From contig CAJJDN010000130.1 in assembly GCA_905182985.1 (NCBI GenBank), positions 59,840 to 123,839 on the forward strand: a stretch of 64,000 nt of DNA. Reading direction: 5' to 3'. Shown here in pieces: positions 14,586 through 28,300 of this stretch (positions within the stretch are counted from its first letter, which is position 1; every line of letters starts with the position of its first letter). The notes below the pieces were generated by a model. The model did not search any database. It had not been told where the DNA came from and saw only the letters and a list, made by a program, of their open reading frames with translations. This DNA comes from Paramecium sonneborni. Lineage: Eukaryota; Ciliophora; Oligohymenophorea; Peniculida; Parameciidae. Position numbers and translations under genes: made by a program.

Positions 14586-15140
14586 ATGATAAATATAGAT
14601 GCATAAGAGTAGACTGAAGAAAATACATTTTTACTTAAGTTAAGTAATTCTGATTATATTGTTCTCAGTTTTTTTAGTCATTTTTGAAATCAAAAAACTA
14701 TTTTTAATGACTTCGAATATTATTTTAACAAGACTTGTAAAGACCCAATTATTAATAAATTTATAACCTTAATTGTAGTAATAATTCTTTTTTATATATT
14801 TTTAATCTGTAATTTATCATTTAAGTTAATTCTAATTAATTTTCAAATACCAAACATAAATAAGCACAAAATAGATTTGAAAATCATTGTAGTATAGGAT
14901 TTTACTATTAATTTTGATGAGATTGCCAAACTAATTAATTAAAGTATGACTTAATTATATTTAAATTATTTCAAATTTGTTTCTGAATAAATTAAAATAA
15001 GCCAGATGCAGATTATAATTATTGTTTTTGTTCAATAATTTTTTTATGTTTGTTAGTTTTTTTTATTTTATAAAAATTAAAAGGATTAAGAATAGAAGAT
15101 TGAGAAGATTAAAACATGTGATATGTTTTTTTTAAATTGA
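14586..15140 (+). pseudogene. Two-helix membrane protein ORF broken by an in-frame TGA
   Basis: From the ATG at 14586 to TGA 15138-15140 one frame is open for 185 codons except for a single TGA at 14685-14687. The part after the break has no ATG near its start. It contains hydrophobic stretches (FITLIVVIILFYIFLICNL and IIIIVFVQQFFYVCQFFLFY) flanking a hydrophilic loop, and many TAA/TAG glutamines typical of real coding sequence here. A 25-base GT...AG candidate (14644-14668) lies upstream of the TGA but removing it does not restore this frame. A decayed gene is the simplest reading; an unrecognised intron or sequence error would be alternatives. Confidence 0.4.
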
Positions 15141-15160
15141 GTTATATATTAATAAAATTA

Positions 15161-18100
15161 TCATATTAAATCTATCAATTTTTTGGATTATATTGATTTC
15201 GATGCTATTGTAGGTGATCTTTTAATTTATATTGTTGGAGATCGCTTTATCTATTTTGCTTTATAAGCAGCAGCTCTTCTTGCTTCACTCATTATTGACT
15301 ATAATCTGATTTTAAAATCTGTATGATAATTTTTCATTAAACGTATCCATTCCTTATGGGTCATTTCCATTTATAATTTTGGTTATTCAATCTAACTTAA
15401 ATAAACTATCAATTTATAAGTGAGCATATGAAATGGATAATTATCTGATTAAAATACTTTAAGTTTATCGAAAATATTTTCCTTTGTCATCGAATCATTT
15501 ATTCGAACTAATTTACATTAATAAATACCCCTTTTTGTATTGATCTCTCTTCTTTCTATCATCATTCTAAACTCTTATTCCTCCTTTTATTTTAGTTGTT
15601 TAATTTCATCAGATGATAATTTTGACATTATTTTCATTCTCTCAGTTCCAATAAGCACTTTGTTTTTTTATTTAAAATCAAGGAGTGCTGAAAAATACTA
15701 ATTAACAATATATTTAATATTACATTCATACACTATTGAATATGATTCTTAATCTAACTTCTCTAATAACCTTGTAATATTTCTAATTTTAATTTTGCCT
15801 CCTCTAAATTAATTTTGTCTAAGACATTTAATAATTAAATTTCCTAATAATCAAATCTTATCCTATAATTTTGTGGAATGACAATATTCTCAACATATTT
15901 TGTGTAAGGAAATAGAACATTATTATAATTTTGCTTTATTTCCTTTTCTTTTTGTTCATCTTCATTCATACTTTTCTATGGTATTTTCTTAAGTAGATTT
16001 AACCTTAACATTTCAATTTTTAACCTCGGCTTTTTGGATAATTGTATCTCTTTATAGATAGTTTTTTGAGATTTTATAGGATATGATAATTATTTCATTA
16101 TTTATACTTATTTTTCATTTAGAGCTTAAAGTTAATTCAGTTTTTATTCTTCTTTATCTTTGTCAATAACTAACCCTTTAAACTCTTATCTCATATATTC
16201 ATCCCATTTATAATTTAAAAAACTTAATTAGATTTTCATCATCTAATTATAATATTTACAAAATTATTGTATATTCTTTGTTGCTTTGATCATTGTATTT
16301 AGATTGGTTCGAACTTTTAGAAAAATTGATTCTCTTAAATTGTAAAGGTTAATTTTTCTAATTATTACTCTCTTCTTTTTAATTCGAATAGACATTCTAA
16401 TTCTAAAAATAAAAGATAATAATATTTTTCTTGATTTAAATCCTAATTTATTATTTATTACTTTAATTATATTTCTTTTTCGAATTGCTTTTTAAATAAT
16501 TTTCGCTTTGTTATTAGCTTATAATAATAATTTTTTTTTCGATAATCCTCTTTCAGATGCTTCTTCAAACATTTAGCAAAAACTTTCGAAATTTAAATAT
16601 TTTAATAAAATATTTAATGCATACTACCTTGCAATTTCTCTTTTAATTTCAACTCTTTTTTTAATTTAAAATTCTTGTTAATTATCATGAGTTTCATTTT
16701 ATATAACTTCTAATTTATTTTTCAATTTTTCTTCTTTCCTCAAAACAGTGTACTAAGCTTTGATATTTTTTTCAACTGCTTATAATCGATTCGATTCAAT
16801 TTATTCTTCTTTAGAAATTTATTCAAGCTTAGTTACTTAAAATTTAGTTTTAAGAAAATTAATTTTATTTTCTTTAATTTTTTTTTTCTTCTAATATTAT
16901 TTCCATCTATCTTTACTAATATCAGCTAGTTCTTTTCTAACATTTTAAAGTAGATGAGGATCAAGCCTATCAAATTTATCATTATATTTAATTTCTTTAA
17001 GTTCAGTACGTTATTTAATTTTAATGGATTGTTGCTTAATGTTTTTTTGATTTTAAGGTTTTTAAATAGATTGATCATTTAATAATTACATTAATATTTA
17101 ATCTTCGCTATTTTCCTTAACTAATTATATATATCTGTATTTCAATTCATCATCATCAGTTCTTATTAGATTTTCGAGATTAACATCTTCATCAATTGAT
17201 GCTTTATTATATTATAGATTAGGTAAAATTGGTAAATATAGAGGATTAGTGTTTTCAAGTTTAATTAGTTTTTTTTGAATATTATCGAATGAAATAGGAG
17301 ATTTAAATGATTTATAAGGTGAACTATAACTATTAATTAAAGTATGAGAACTATGAGTAGTATTGAATGCATGTTTATGATGTGGAGAGTCTAAGTGTAA
17401 TTGCATTTGGTGTATCAATTAATTTGCTTTATCAAATTCTCTATCATCTTGAATATTATTTTTGGTTTGAATTGGAGAGAGTATTGATGATAAAGTTTAT
17501 CTATTCCTTCTTTCAGTGAAGTCTCTAATTAGGTTAGCCTCTTCAAGAAAACATTTTTTTTATTGAATAGTAAATGTATCTAGATTAAGATTAGGTAATT
17601 TCTATAAACGATCAGCAGGAATAATCATAATTGTACAAAATGGACCCATAGCAACATCAATTATTTTTATTCCAGGCAATTCAAATAATGTTGGTGTGAG
17701 TATCTCTTCTTCTAATTCTCCTAAACAATGTTTATGATTCAAACCCCAAACATAAAATTAACCAAGCATATCTAAAGCACCAAAATGTTCATTTCCTGCA
17801 ACTATTTTAACAAATGATTTATTCTTTTATATTAATTTACTTGGGATTGTAGCTTTCAATAATTCCATTTTGAAAGGACCTTTTCCCCATCCATAGATAT
17901 CTCCTTTTACATCCAAAGCCAAACTATAATTAAGACCACAAGCACATTAAATTATTCTATTTTCAAGAGTGTCAATCTATTTAGGGTAGTTCTATTGAGT
18001 TTAATCAAAACTCATATAACCTAATTTGCCATCAGAATACTGACCCCAACTCCATACTCTTCCATCTACATCCCATGCTAATACATGATTTTCATTACAA

Positions 18101-18663
18101 GCTAAACCAACAAATTTCTAAGCTATTATATGAGCCTAGATAGAAATAACATCTAAATGATCTTTATTCAAAATATATAAGGTGTTATTTGTTGATTACA
18201 ATTATAATATTTCTTCATTGGCATTTTAAGTACATTCTTAGTCAAGTAAATACGTGATATCCAAACAATTAAATTCATACCTTCTATCTAAAGACTTACT
18301 AAATTCAATCTTTCTAGGTTTAATATTATCTCCTAAATTTAGTTCTTCAACTTTTCCCCAAATGTACAAATGATTTTTAATTGTATGTACAGATACAAAA
18401 TTTTCTGATGCAGTAACTAATCGTATTTTATTATCTATCACTTATGATATATTGACTGGATACATCAAACTACTCATTCGTATACCTAGTTGACCTTCTT
18501 ATGATGCTCCAAATGCCCATAATTCAGATTTGTCTAATGAAATTGAAGAATGATGAAATACTATCGAATAGGAATATGATATTTTGACAACATATGACTT
18601 TGATAAAGGTAAGTTATTGCTCACCTCCTTTATTTTATTTTTTAGGGTCACTAGAGAATACAT
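15161..18663 (-). CDS. RCC1-repeat protein with long coiled-coil C-terminus
   Basis: One 26-base intron (15698-15723) leaves 1,158 residues. The first ~340 residues show RCC1-type blades: ELWAFGASQEGQLG, HLYIWGKVEELNLGDN, RVWSWGQYSDGKLGY, DIYGWGKG, QFYVWGLNHKHCLGE, each before a Gly/Ala-rich strand such as IIQCACGLNYSLALD. RCC1 propellers are protein-interaction platforms; some act as exchange factors for Ran-type GTPases. The middle is Ser/His-rich (LHLDSPHHKHAFNT), then highly charged coiled coil, with an IQ-like basic segment (AKIIQKAIRKRNIIKV, about residue 717). The tail has a repeated KRSPT motif. The ATG at 18663 is chosen because it keeps the first blade (SYVVKISYSYSIVF) intact. Domain architecture suggests a cytoskeletal or ciliary scaffold rather than a classical RCC1, which is inference. 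Confidence 0.8.
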
Positions 18664-18832
18664 TTTCTGGGAAGCATACTCTTGTTAATCTAATTTTAAG
18701 TTAGGAATTTATACAATTGTTAATGATTCTTTAGACTTTCAGTTTGTAAGTTAGCTAGAGTTTTACCAAAATAAAGCACTAATCAAATTAAGCAATATTA
18801 CATACCATGGGTCATTCTTTATATTATTAAAA

Positions 18833-21800
18833 ATGGATAAATAATTGTAAACTAGTCAAAGAATCTTTACAAAGGCCTAGATTGATGAAAGAGTAAAATA
18901 TTTATTGTGTGTTGATATGGATTCTCATCAAATCTTCACTATAAATCTTAAGAGTCATGAAATCTTTATTGAATACAATGTTCCATCTGCATATCGTTCT
19001 AAGGCTGAGAAAGATATCAAAGATATTTAGAGATTAGTTTAATTACCTGATTCTTCATGGAATATGGATACATAGAGGAATTAAAGATATCGAAGGAGAG
19101 AAATCTCAGAATATTTATTACATAAAATTGTCAATCAAGAGCCAACTTATTTAGCAGAATCTTCCATGTCTGATGCATTCTCTGAAGTTACTTCACTCAA
19201 ATTAATTGTTGATTTAAGTGATTATCTCAGAATCGAAGACTAATCTTATAATGACATTAATCCTGTAACTATAGAATTAGATGTAGATTTAGTCACTTGT
19301 TCTGATGAAGTCATTAAGAAGATACTTAGAGCAGTTTACAATAACTTTTAAGTACGACTCAAAACTAAATCCCTCGAAAATTAATTTGTTTTATAGATTT
19401 CTGGTTTTAGGGAATACTTAGCTGGCAATTATTCAATATTAAGTTATGATAGAGTTAGAATGAGTCTTAGAGGTATTTAGTATTTACAAGTAAATTTAAC
19501 TGAAGTTCCAAGAGTGAGAAGAATGTATGATAATTTTCCTCCAATATTTGAAAGAAATGGAGATGAAAGTGTACCATGGGATTAATTCATTGATATTCCT
19601 TGTTTTCTATTTTATGCTCCATATCCTTTACCTCCTTATGTGAATGTTTAACAAAGTTTTTAATTTTTAGATTAGATTGGATAAACAAAGGGGAAATAAA
19701 ATGAAAAGATAAATAAAAATGGATCTCGTTTTTGTCCATTATAACCTCGATTATTTTTAAAGGAGAAATGTTTGGAATTTATTGATATGAGATACAAAAT
19801 GTTGGAAGAACCATATTTTCATTTAAAAAAGAGTATAATATATTCAGGAGAATGTGATTACAGATTTAAGATATAGATATTATGTTTATCAAATGTACAT
19901 AGATTATTTATATTGGATGATAAAGATCTTGAAGAGTTTAAGAAAGAAAATGGACATAAAAGGAGAGCTACATATAATGGATTATGTCCACCGAGATTTA
20001 TTACAAAATCGTCAGCGAAATAAGAGGAGTTGCATAATACTTCTAAGAAGAAGGCAAAAGTGGAAGATGAGGAGAAATTGCAAAAGAAGATAAGTTTTTT
20101 AAAATTAAGTAAGACAAAAGATTAAGATACATGGTAATTAAAATAACTTTAGAAAGGTATATTCAATCCTCATTTTTTTAATCATGGTCCTCAAGGAACA
20201 GCAAATATGGAATATTTAATGTAGAAATATGAATTAGATATACAACCATATTTAATATCAATATAAGTGATGTTGATGTATGGATAAACACCTTTAACGA
20301 AATTTAGTATAATGAACAGTCAAAAGGTAGCATTTAGAAAGAATATTTGGTTTTAACAAGATATATCATTTTAAGGATTGAAAATTTCTTAATTACCAAT
20401 GGAATTAAGATTATGTTTTAATGTGATTTTACATTCATCAAATGGTGAAGAATAAATAATTGGAAGTACAATAAGTGAATTATTTGATGAGAATGGAAGA
20501 ATGAAATAAGGAAGAATAAATTTAAATATATGGCCATTTTATAAATGTGATACAAGAATAGCCTGTATGAATGAATATTATGGAGCAGCCTTACCTAATG
20601 AATAAGGAATACCATATTATACATAATTAGTAATAGGGATGCCAAAATTTATAGAAGATGTGTATTGGAGTTTAAGAGATGAAAAATATATGAAATAAGT
20701 AGGATTTCCATCTACTCCATTAAACCTTTAATAGATTTGTTTATAATATAATAATGGAGTATTAGAAAGAAGAGGAACTCTAAATACTGGAATTACAGTG
20801 AGACCACAAAGAGATTGGAAAGCAACTCCTAATACTAATGAATTAGCTAAATTGGATACTTTATTAAAATTTGATCCTCTTTAAAGACATTTATATACAG
20901 ATGATGATAAATTTATTTTATTAAAATGTAGAAATTATTATAAGAATCAGCCATCTGCATTTCCAATATTTTTATGTGCTATTAATTGGAGTGATCCTGA
21001 AGAAATTAGAGAAGTTTATTAAATGATGAATGTATGGACTAGTTTACCATCTGATGATGCATTACCTCTACTTGATGCCAATTTTTCAGATGAACTTGTT
21101 AGATATTATGCAACAAAAAGAGTAGGTTTATATAAAGATGATGAATTAGTTTTATTCATGTTAGAATTAACTTAAGCACTCATTTTTGAATAATGTCATT
21201 TTTCACCTTTAGGAGAAATGCTTATAGAAAGATCTATCATGAATCCTTGGGTAGTTGGTCATGAACTCTTTTGGTAATTAAGATCATAATTACATATCTA
21301 ACCTACTTATGAAAGATATAGTTTAATATTAGAATAACTAATGATGCTTTTTGGAAATTATAGATATGAATTATTTGGAGAAGTTTAAGTTAATGATGAA
21401 ATTATGAAAATTGCTGAATAAATTAAAAATGAAAAAGATTCTAATAAAAGACTTTATGATATGAAACTTAAACTCTAAAATGTTAGATAATAATTCTCTA
21501 AAACTTTTTAATTTGCAATAGATCCAAGAATGAGTGCATCTGAAATGATTTATGATAAATGTAAAATTCTTGATAGTAAAAAAGTATTCTTTCTATTTAT
21601 ATATATAGCTCCCTTTATGGTTAGTTATGAAATCTGCTGAAACTAGAGATGTTACTTAAATTCCTAAAAAGGTTATTATGATATCTTCTAAAACTTTAAA
21701 AGATACTGATTGTCTTGAAAACTTAAGAAAATAAAAAGAAAATAGAAAAACAACTATTAATGAAAAATTTCTTATAATTTTTAAATGTGGAGATGATATT

Positions 21801-22576
21801 AGATAAGATTTACTTACATTATAATTAATAAAAATTATGGACAAGATTTGGTTAGATTTTGGTCTTGATTTTAGAATGAAACCGTATAAAGTTATTTCTA
21901 CATTTGATTAAGTAGGAATGATAGAAGTTGTTCTTAATTCAGATACTACTTCTAGCATTCATGAAAATGCTGGTAAATTTGGAGCATTAAATAAAAGCTC
22001 TATAATGGAATATCTAAAAAAACATAATAAACATAGTATGGTAAATGCAGTAGAGAATTTCTTAAGATCTTGTGCTGGATATTGTGTAGCTACTTATTTA
22101 CTTGGGATTGGAGATAGACATAGTGGAAATATTATGTTAACTGAAAGTGGTCATCTATTTCATATTGACTTTGGACATTTCCTAGGTATAAAATCTGTTT
22201 ATTAATTTTAGGTAATTTTAAAACTAAATATGGAATCAATCGAGAAAGAACTCCTTTTGTTTTTACGTAAGAAATGGCTTATGTTATGGGAGGAGTATAA
22301 GGATAGAATTTTAAACGATTTGAAGATTTCTGCACCAAAGCATATAATCAAATAAGATAACATGGTCATTTGCTTATTAATATCTTCCTTATGAATTTAT
22401 CAGCTGGTATGCCAGAATTGTAAGAAATTGCTGACATTGAATACTTAAGAGAAAAACTTTAATTAGGTATTGGAGAATAATAAGCTACTGAATTATTCAG
22501 AAAAGAAATTACTACAAGTTTAAATGATATGTGGAGAAAGATAGATAATTTAATTCATAATTTTAAAAGAACTTGA
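18833..22576 (+). CDS. Class I phosphatidylinositol 3-kinase catalytic subunit
   Basis: Introns 21584-21608 and 22186-22211 leave 1,230 residues. In order: an N-terminal region; a Ras-binding-like domain ([19 protein letters not shown], about 240); a C2 domain starting near [19 protein letters not shown]; the helical PIK domain ([19 protein letters not shown]...); and the kinase domain from about residue 917. The kinase has the P-loop region LPLWLVMKS, the [15 protein letters not shown] segment, the catalytic loop [11 protein letters not shown] with Asp, Arg, His and Asn present, and HIDFGHFLG with the DFG metal-binding Asp. Class I enzymes make PIP3 from PI(4,5)P2. A basic insertion ([11 protein letters not shown]) sits between the RBD-like and later domains. 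The length slightly exceeds animal p110. The ATG at 18833 is the first in frame; the frame is open further upstream but overlaps the divergent RCC1 gene's start. Confidence 0.9.
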
Positions 22577-22817
22577 TTTATATATATATCTCAAATTTAC
22601 ATTCTCTCATTCCTCTTTCATTCTTCCCTATCTCTACTCTCTTAATTATGCTTAAGCTCTCATTCTCATTATTTAAGAATCTGTTATTGTATTCTTTGCA
22701 TAAGTTGTTTATTTCTTATAAAAAAATACATAAGCACTTGTTACTGAAACTACTAAGGTAAACATTAACAACACTTTCAATAGAGTATGATCACTAAATC
22801 CTATATTACTAATCTTA

Positions 22818-23352
22818 TCAAGTACTATATATTGAATCTGAATTAAAAGTCCTATTTATCTTTACATCTGAAAACTCATTCTTTCCCTTTTCATAAGTAT
22901 TTTATTGTTTATTTTTGAATTTACGCAACATTTCTTAATAATCTGCCCTTTTTTAAGCATTCTCAGGTTTATAATATTCCTGAGGATTTTCATAAAAGTA
23001 AAATCCAAATATCACTTTAAAACATTCTTCCTCTGATTAAGCTGAACTATTTCAATTGCTAATACAATTTACTAATAATTCTTCTTAAACTCTTCATCTA
23101 TTTGCTCATAAAACTTACGCTATTTCAATATTTTATAAGCTTCATGAATCTAAGTAAATTTCTCTCTGGCACCTTCCTCATCATTTAAGTCTGGATGATC
23201 TATCGGGTTATTGTTTGATGCTTACATTTTTTACATAAATCTATATAAGCACTTTTTATTTGGCTCATTGTGGCATTTTTATTTAAACCCAATACTAAAT
23301 AAGGGTCAAATTGATGAGTTGTAAATCGGAAAAATCTTAAGTATGTTTACAT
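22818..23352 (-). CDS. J-domain (DnaJ-type) co-chaperone, probably mitochondrial
   Basis: Introns 23200-23225 and 23047-23072 (26 bases each) leave 160 residues. Splicing the first creates a full J domain: DPYLVLGLNKNATMSQIKSA, then YIDLCKKYHPDLNDEEGARE and KFTQIHEAYKILKQ. The HPD triplet that stimulates Hsp70 ATPase spans the exon junction (His44-Pro45-Asp46). The N-terminus MQTYLRFFRFTTHQF is basic and aromatic without acidic residues, consistent with mitochondrial import. The C-terminal half (FKVIFGFYFYENPQEYYKPE) is not a known substrate domain. This is a small type III J-protein; its Hsp70 partner is inferred, not seen. It lies only 18 bases downstream of the stop of the next minus-strand gene. 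Confidence 0.85.
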
Positions 23353-23370
23353 AATTATTAATAAAATTGT

Positions 23371-24304
23371 TCATTAACATTTATAACATTTTACATCTAC
23401 TGTAGACATTAAATTTACAGAGAATGTTTCATGACAATTCTAACAAAATCTCTAAGAAGGTACTGTTATATGTGCTTTATGTGTAGATATCATATCATGA
23501 CATTCATAACATGGAAATGCCTACAAATTATATTAATTTAAATAATACCTAATTACAACAACTAAATACAGGTGAAGCTTTAATAAGATCGTTATGGATA
23601 CATTTCATATTATTCTAATTACAAGTAAATTGGGTATTTTATATTTTTTAAGCAGATAATCTTCTATCAAAAGATTATTATTATTTTTATTATGAAGAAT
23701 TAAGTGATTATATTTGATTTGCATTCTTTCTGTTTTCTAATTATTTTCCATCACTCTAATAATAATAATTAACTCCATTTGGACTTGTTTATCTAATATG
23801 AGAGTTCCCTTTAGTATTTGAATTATTTTATGTTTCTTTAGATGCTTAAACATTCACTTAATTATTATTAGCTTGAGTGATATTTTTCAAAGATTTCTAA
23901 TTACTGCTACCTAAATTACCAAAGGATGCTGTGTTTAATCCACTTTTTAAAGGAGATGTCACTTATTAACATATTCCTTAAATTTATTTAAAACCTTAAT
24001 TTTCAGATGAAGCTTTTGGACTATTAGATTATAATTAATTGCTTGATTAATGTTAATTACTGGATTGCGATAGTTATTTGCTTGATTATTACAATACAGT
24101 GTTTCCACTATGTTTACTAACTTCTTTTTTTATTGATTAAGAGTGTTAAGAATTTTAGGAAGGTTAGGGAGGCAATTATTAATAGAGATAAGCTTACAGT
24201 GAATTATATTATTATTATTAATTAATCTATTTAGTTGTATTTTTACAATTTTATAAGCTGAGTCTTTAAAAATCTAAATTAGGTTATTAATTATTTTACT
24301 ATTA

Positions 24305-24353
<49 letters not shown>

Positions 24354-25365
24354 TATTATTACTATTATTATTACTATTATTATTATTACTATTATGATTA
24401 TTACTATTGTTATTATGATTAATTTATAATTTAGATTGATTATGAATTAGCGTTTAAATTTTTAGTTGAAATTTATTCTTAAGGAAACTCTTAAATTATT
24501 GGTTATACAAAATTAAAATTATTTTAACCAATTTAAGTAATGATATCTATAATTGATTCCTCTAATTATTGATATATTAATTTCCATTAAGATTTCATAG
24601 TATTTTATAATGATGAGGTCTGGTCATCAAATTCAGAGAATTTATTATTAAATTTATCTAAATGTGTTGTACCCATTAATAACATACTATGATCCATTTC
24701 AGCAGGAGTCATTTCAAATAGATTTTTTTATGCATATTCTTTAATTTTGGAAAGAGTTTATCTTTCTGAATTATAAAATGAGATTAAAGAGGAATTATTT
24801 TATTCTGCATTAGTTTAAATTTCTTAAACATAAAAATCTCTTAATGCTCTTAATTATTGTTTAACAACATCAAGAATTGTATTAATATCTTTATCAATTA
24901 GATCAATTAAATCTATCAATTTACATTTATTGTAATATTCCTCTAATTTAGCTACCTATTTAGAATTTCAAAAGGTTACTTAAAATAGATAGCATTTGAA
25001 ATTACTTTCAAAAGCATCACAATATTATTCAACAGTAACCTTATTAGAAATATGTTAATCATGTTCTTCAATAATACAATGAGCACAAGCTAGTCTTCTA
25101 TCAGCATTACAATTAGATTCCTTTTTAATAATGATATATAGATTTACAATACAAACAAATTGTATTCTACCTTTTTCATGATTCTTTTTCCAACAAACAG
25201 GATCAAATTTCATACCTAATTTATTAACGACTAATCTATCATTAGCATTAGATGGTTTTTTGTAATGTATTTACAAATTCTCACCTATAATTTAAAAAGA
25301 TTTATGATACTTGTTTTAGTCTTAGATCTTCCATGATTTCTAGGAGTAGTTTTACTATCAGACAT
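23371..25365 (-). CDS. Cys/His zinc-binding protein with polyglutamine centre
   Basis: Four introns (25285-25310, 25121-25147, 24956-24979, 23521-23548) leave 629 residues. Near the N-terminus lies a Cys/His cluster of B-box-like spacing: DPVCWKKNHEKGRIQFVCIE, then NCNADRRLACAHCIIEEHDQ. A helical, probably coiled-coil segment follows (about 120-300). The centre is a long glutamine run coded by TAA, TAG and CAA (24301-24420 region). It is followed by a Ser/Asn/Gln-rich, disordered part. The C-terminus has a second Cys-rich domain: FTCNQNNMKCIHND, FPCYECHDMISTHKAH and RFCQNCHETF...VKCYKCQ, with several CxxC pairs. Such domains can bind proteins or RNA. No specific family is recognised beyond this, and the function is unknown. 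Confidence 0.75.
24295..24420 (-). repeat. Trinucleotide (ATT/AAT)n tract coding polyglutamine
   Basis: About 125 bases of nearly perfect ATT triplets on the plus strand, interrupted by ACT and a few ATG triplets. Read on the minus strand in the host gene's frame they are TAA and TAG with rare CAA and TCA, giving about 40 glutamines with a few serines. In the standard code this would be a wall of stop codons. Such a tract is prone to slippage. Confidence 0.9.
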
Positions 25366-25395
25366 TAATTCAATAATTTTATATAATAATATTCT

Positions 25396-28300
25396 TCATT
25401 ATTTTTTTTCATCGACTACAGCCTTTCTCTTTAATTTGAGTACTTCTTCCTTAGACACCTAAGATTAACATAAATAGATATTCTAACTTCTTTTAAATCT
25501 TATGAACGTATTTATTTTTGGCAAAGTGGACAAATTGGTTCAATTTCCAAGATTCTCTTAAAATATTAAATATTAGCAGGAAACTTACATTCAGGACAGA
25601 AACAGCATTACTCAGCTACTATATGTCTATAATTAATTATAATTTAATTACTTTGCTGATGCTATGCAGAATGGAATATTGTTTGAACATTTTGGACAAT
25701 CAAGACTGAATTCTGAAACAAATTCCTATTGATTTAATTTATTAATATACTCCACAAAATGGACAGGGTGTTTTCTTATCTGGAATTTCTTCTTTTATAG
25801 GTTTTCTTGCTATATTTTCTATTTTAGTTTTAAATTTTTCATTTATCAATGATCTATATTCTTGTTTCATTAAAGTTATTGCCCATTAATATGCTAATGA
25901 TCTAAAATTAATATAATAATTTTATATTACTTAAAATTAGCTTTAGTAGCTTCAATTACAGCCATAGTTAAGATATTTGTTGCACCATTAGGAAATTAAC
26001 TAATACTTTTACACACTCTATCTAATAATTTTGCTAAATCTTCATGTTCATCTAATTTCATTATCTTTTTAACTAATGTATATGAATGTAAAGTCATTAA
26101 CTTTTAATATAAATCAAATGGTATTTAATTTCCACTCGATTTTAAATCATCACAAGTCTCAAATAAAAATTGATGAGCCTCCTTATATTTACCACATTCC
26201 TATTCAGATGCTGCAATAGTAATAGCAATCCTTCCAACTGCTTATAGATTACCGATAGCTTTCTGTAATTTTAATGAAAAGATAGGATCTTTAGGAATAT
26301 CATCAGTATCACCATTAATATAATCTGATAAATGTTAAATAAGTGAATCCTACTTATTACGAGCTACTAAATCTATCATATCATTTATAAATTCTTCTCC
26401 TGCTTATTAATATAATCTCAAAGCTTTCATTGGATCTTAAGCTTTTTCATAATGAAATGCTGCTTTATCTAATTAATTCTTTCCTTCAAAATACTATGCT
26501 ACTTATAATCTTTCTTCTAATGAAAATGCTTTCATATGTTCTACATAAGAATCCATTTCATTATAATTTTAAGCCAATGCAAATGCTTATTCTTTCTTTT
26601 CTGCTAAAATTAAGAATTCTACAGCTTCTGCTTTAGATCCTCTTCTTTCACAATATTAAGCTACCATTGATGCAAGAGTAACTGTCTTACATTTATTACG
26701 TAATATAAATTTAGCTCTTTCTATATTATTCAATTAATTTAAATTTAAACGTACTACATTTTCCCAATCTTCTGCTTTTTCATATACATTTTCAGCTTCT
26801 TAAAATGCTCCTTCACTCTCTTTCGCTTTTGCATATAAAATTAATAATTTTGGAGATTTCACTTTATTCATTAAAGGAGCAGCCTATTTAAACATCTTTT
26901 ATGTAATATAAATAGTTGCTGCTTTCTCTATACAACCTGCCTATTCATATAATTCAGCAGCTTCAACTTAAAATTTCATATTCTCACAAACCAATGCAAT
27001 TTCTTATAAAATTAATGGATCTGAAATCTATCTTGAAAGACTAGACCCTCTTAAAATATCACCCATTTTAATTGAACAACGTGCAATACCAGCTATACAT
27101 TATTAATTATGTGTTTCAACTGTTTTTGAATCATGAAGTTTTTCATTAAGCATAGCCATTTCATACATTTTTACTGCTTCTGGATTATTACCTTATGTTT
27201 CTATTTGAATTGCTAATCTTTTACAAATAAATGGCTCTTATTCTGGAGCTATTTTCTTTGCTAAAGATAATGCATTCACATAATCTTAAATATCACTTCT
27301 TAATTCTAAAGCACCTAATCTATATGATGATTTTAAAAATAAATCTTATGCTAAATCATGTTACCCTAAAATCATTGCTACATATGCAAATAATAAATTC
27401 TTTTCTGTTTCATTTTTAAAACTTTATATCATCATAACCATTGATATATTGTTTGCTGCTTAAAAAGCTTTTTAGGCTACATCAAATTCTAAATTCTCTA
27501 AACATTTTCTACCAAAAGTATCAAATAATTTTAAATTCTTTAAATTCAATGCTGCCTTATGTGCATTTGCAAATTTAAACAAAGCTAAATTCTATAAAAA
27601 ATATCTAAAATGTCCTTCATTAGTATCATCTGACCCTCTATATGATTTCAAATAAGAATGGCTTATTAATGGTTAACCCATAACATTTCTTGACATTGTA
27701 AAACATTTTAATGTACCATTTGTTAAACTCAAAGCCTAAACTCCTTTTTCAATTTCTGTTATTGATGGATTTGGAGGAGATGCCTTTTATAAATCTTCCA
27801 TAGATAAGTACTCCAATACTGGATGTACCATTTCTTATTATAAATTATTTTTATTCACTATATAAGTTGTTAGTTGATTTGCTTCCTATGTTACAAATAA
27901 ATTTGGATCTTTCTAATCCCAAATTATTCTCTCTGTTTTTTCTGGAAACTCAGATATCTTTGTTAATAATTCAAGAGATGCTTCAAATAAAAAACCTTAT
28001 CCTTTATTATTAATGCAAATTGATCTTGTTCCACTTATATTTGGAAAGATTTTAGTTAAATTGTAATCATTTTTAAACTCAATAATAAATTATTTCTCAA
28101 AAACATTGTAAACTCTTATTTTTGATTAAGAATCTAATAAAAATAAAAAATTTTTAGTCAATCCTATATGTAAAATAGGTTTTTCCTAATCATTATCAGG
28201 AAATTATCTATATTTTTAATATAATAAATTACTATTTAATATAATCTCCTGTTTATTCAATTTTATGAAAAATACATACATTATTGCTTAGAATTGCAGC

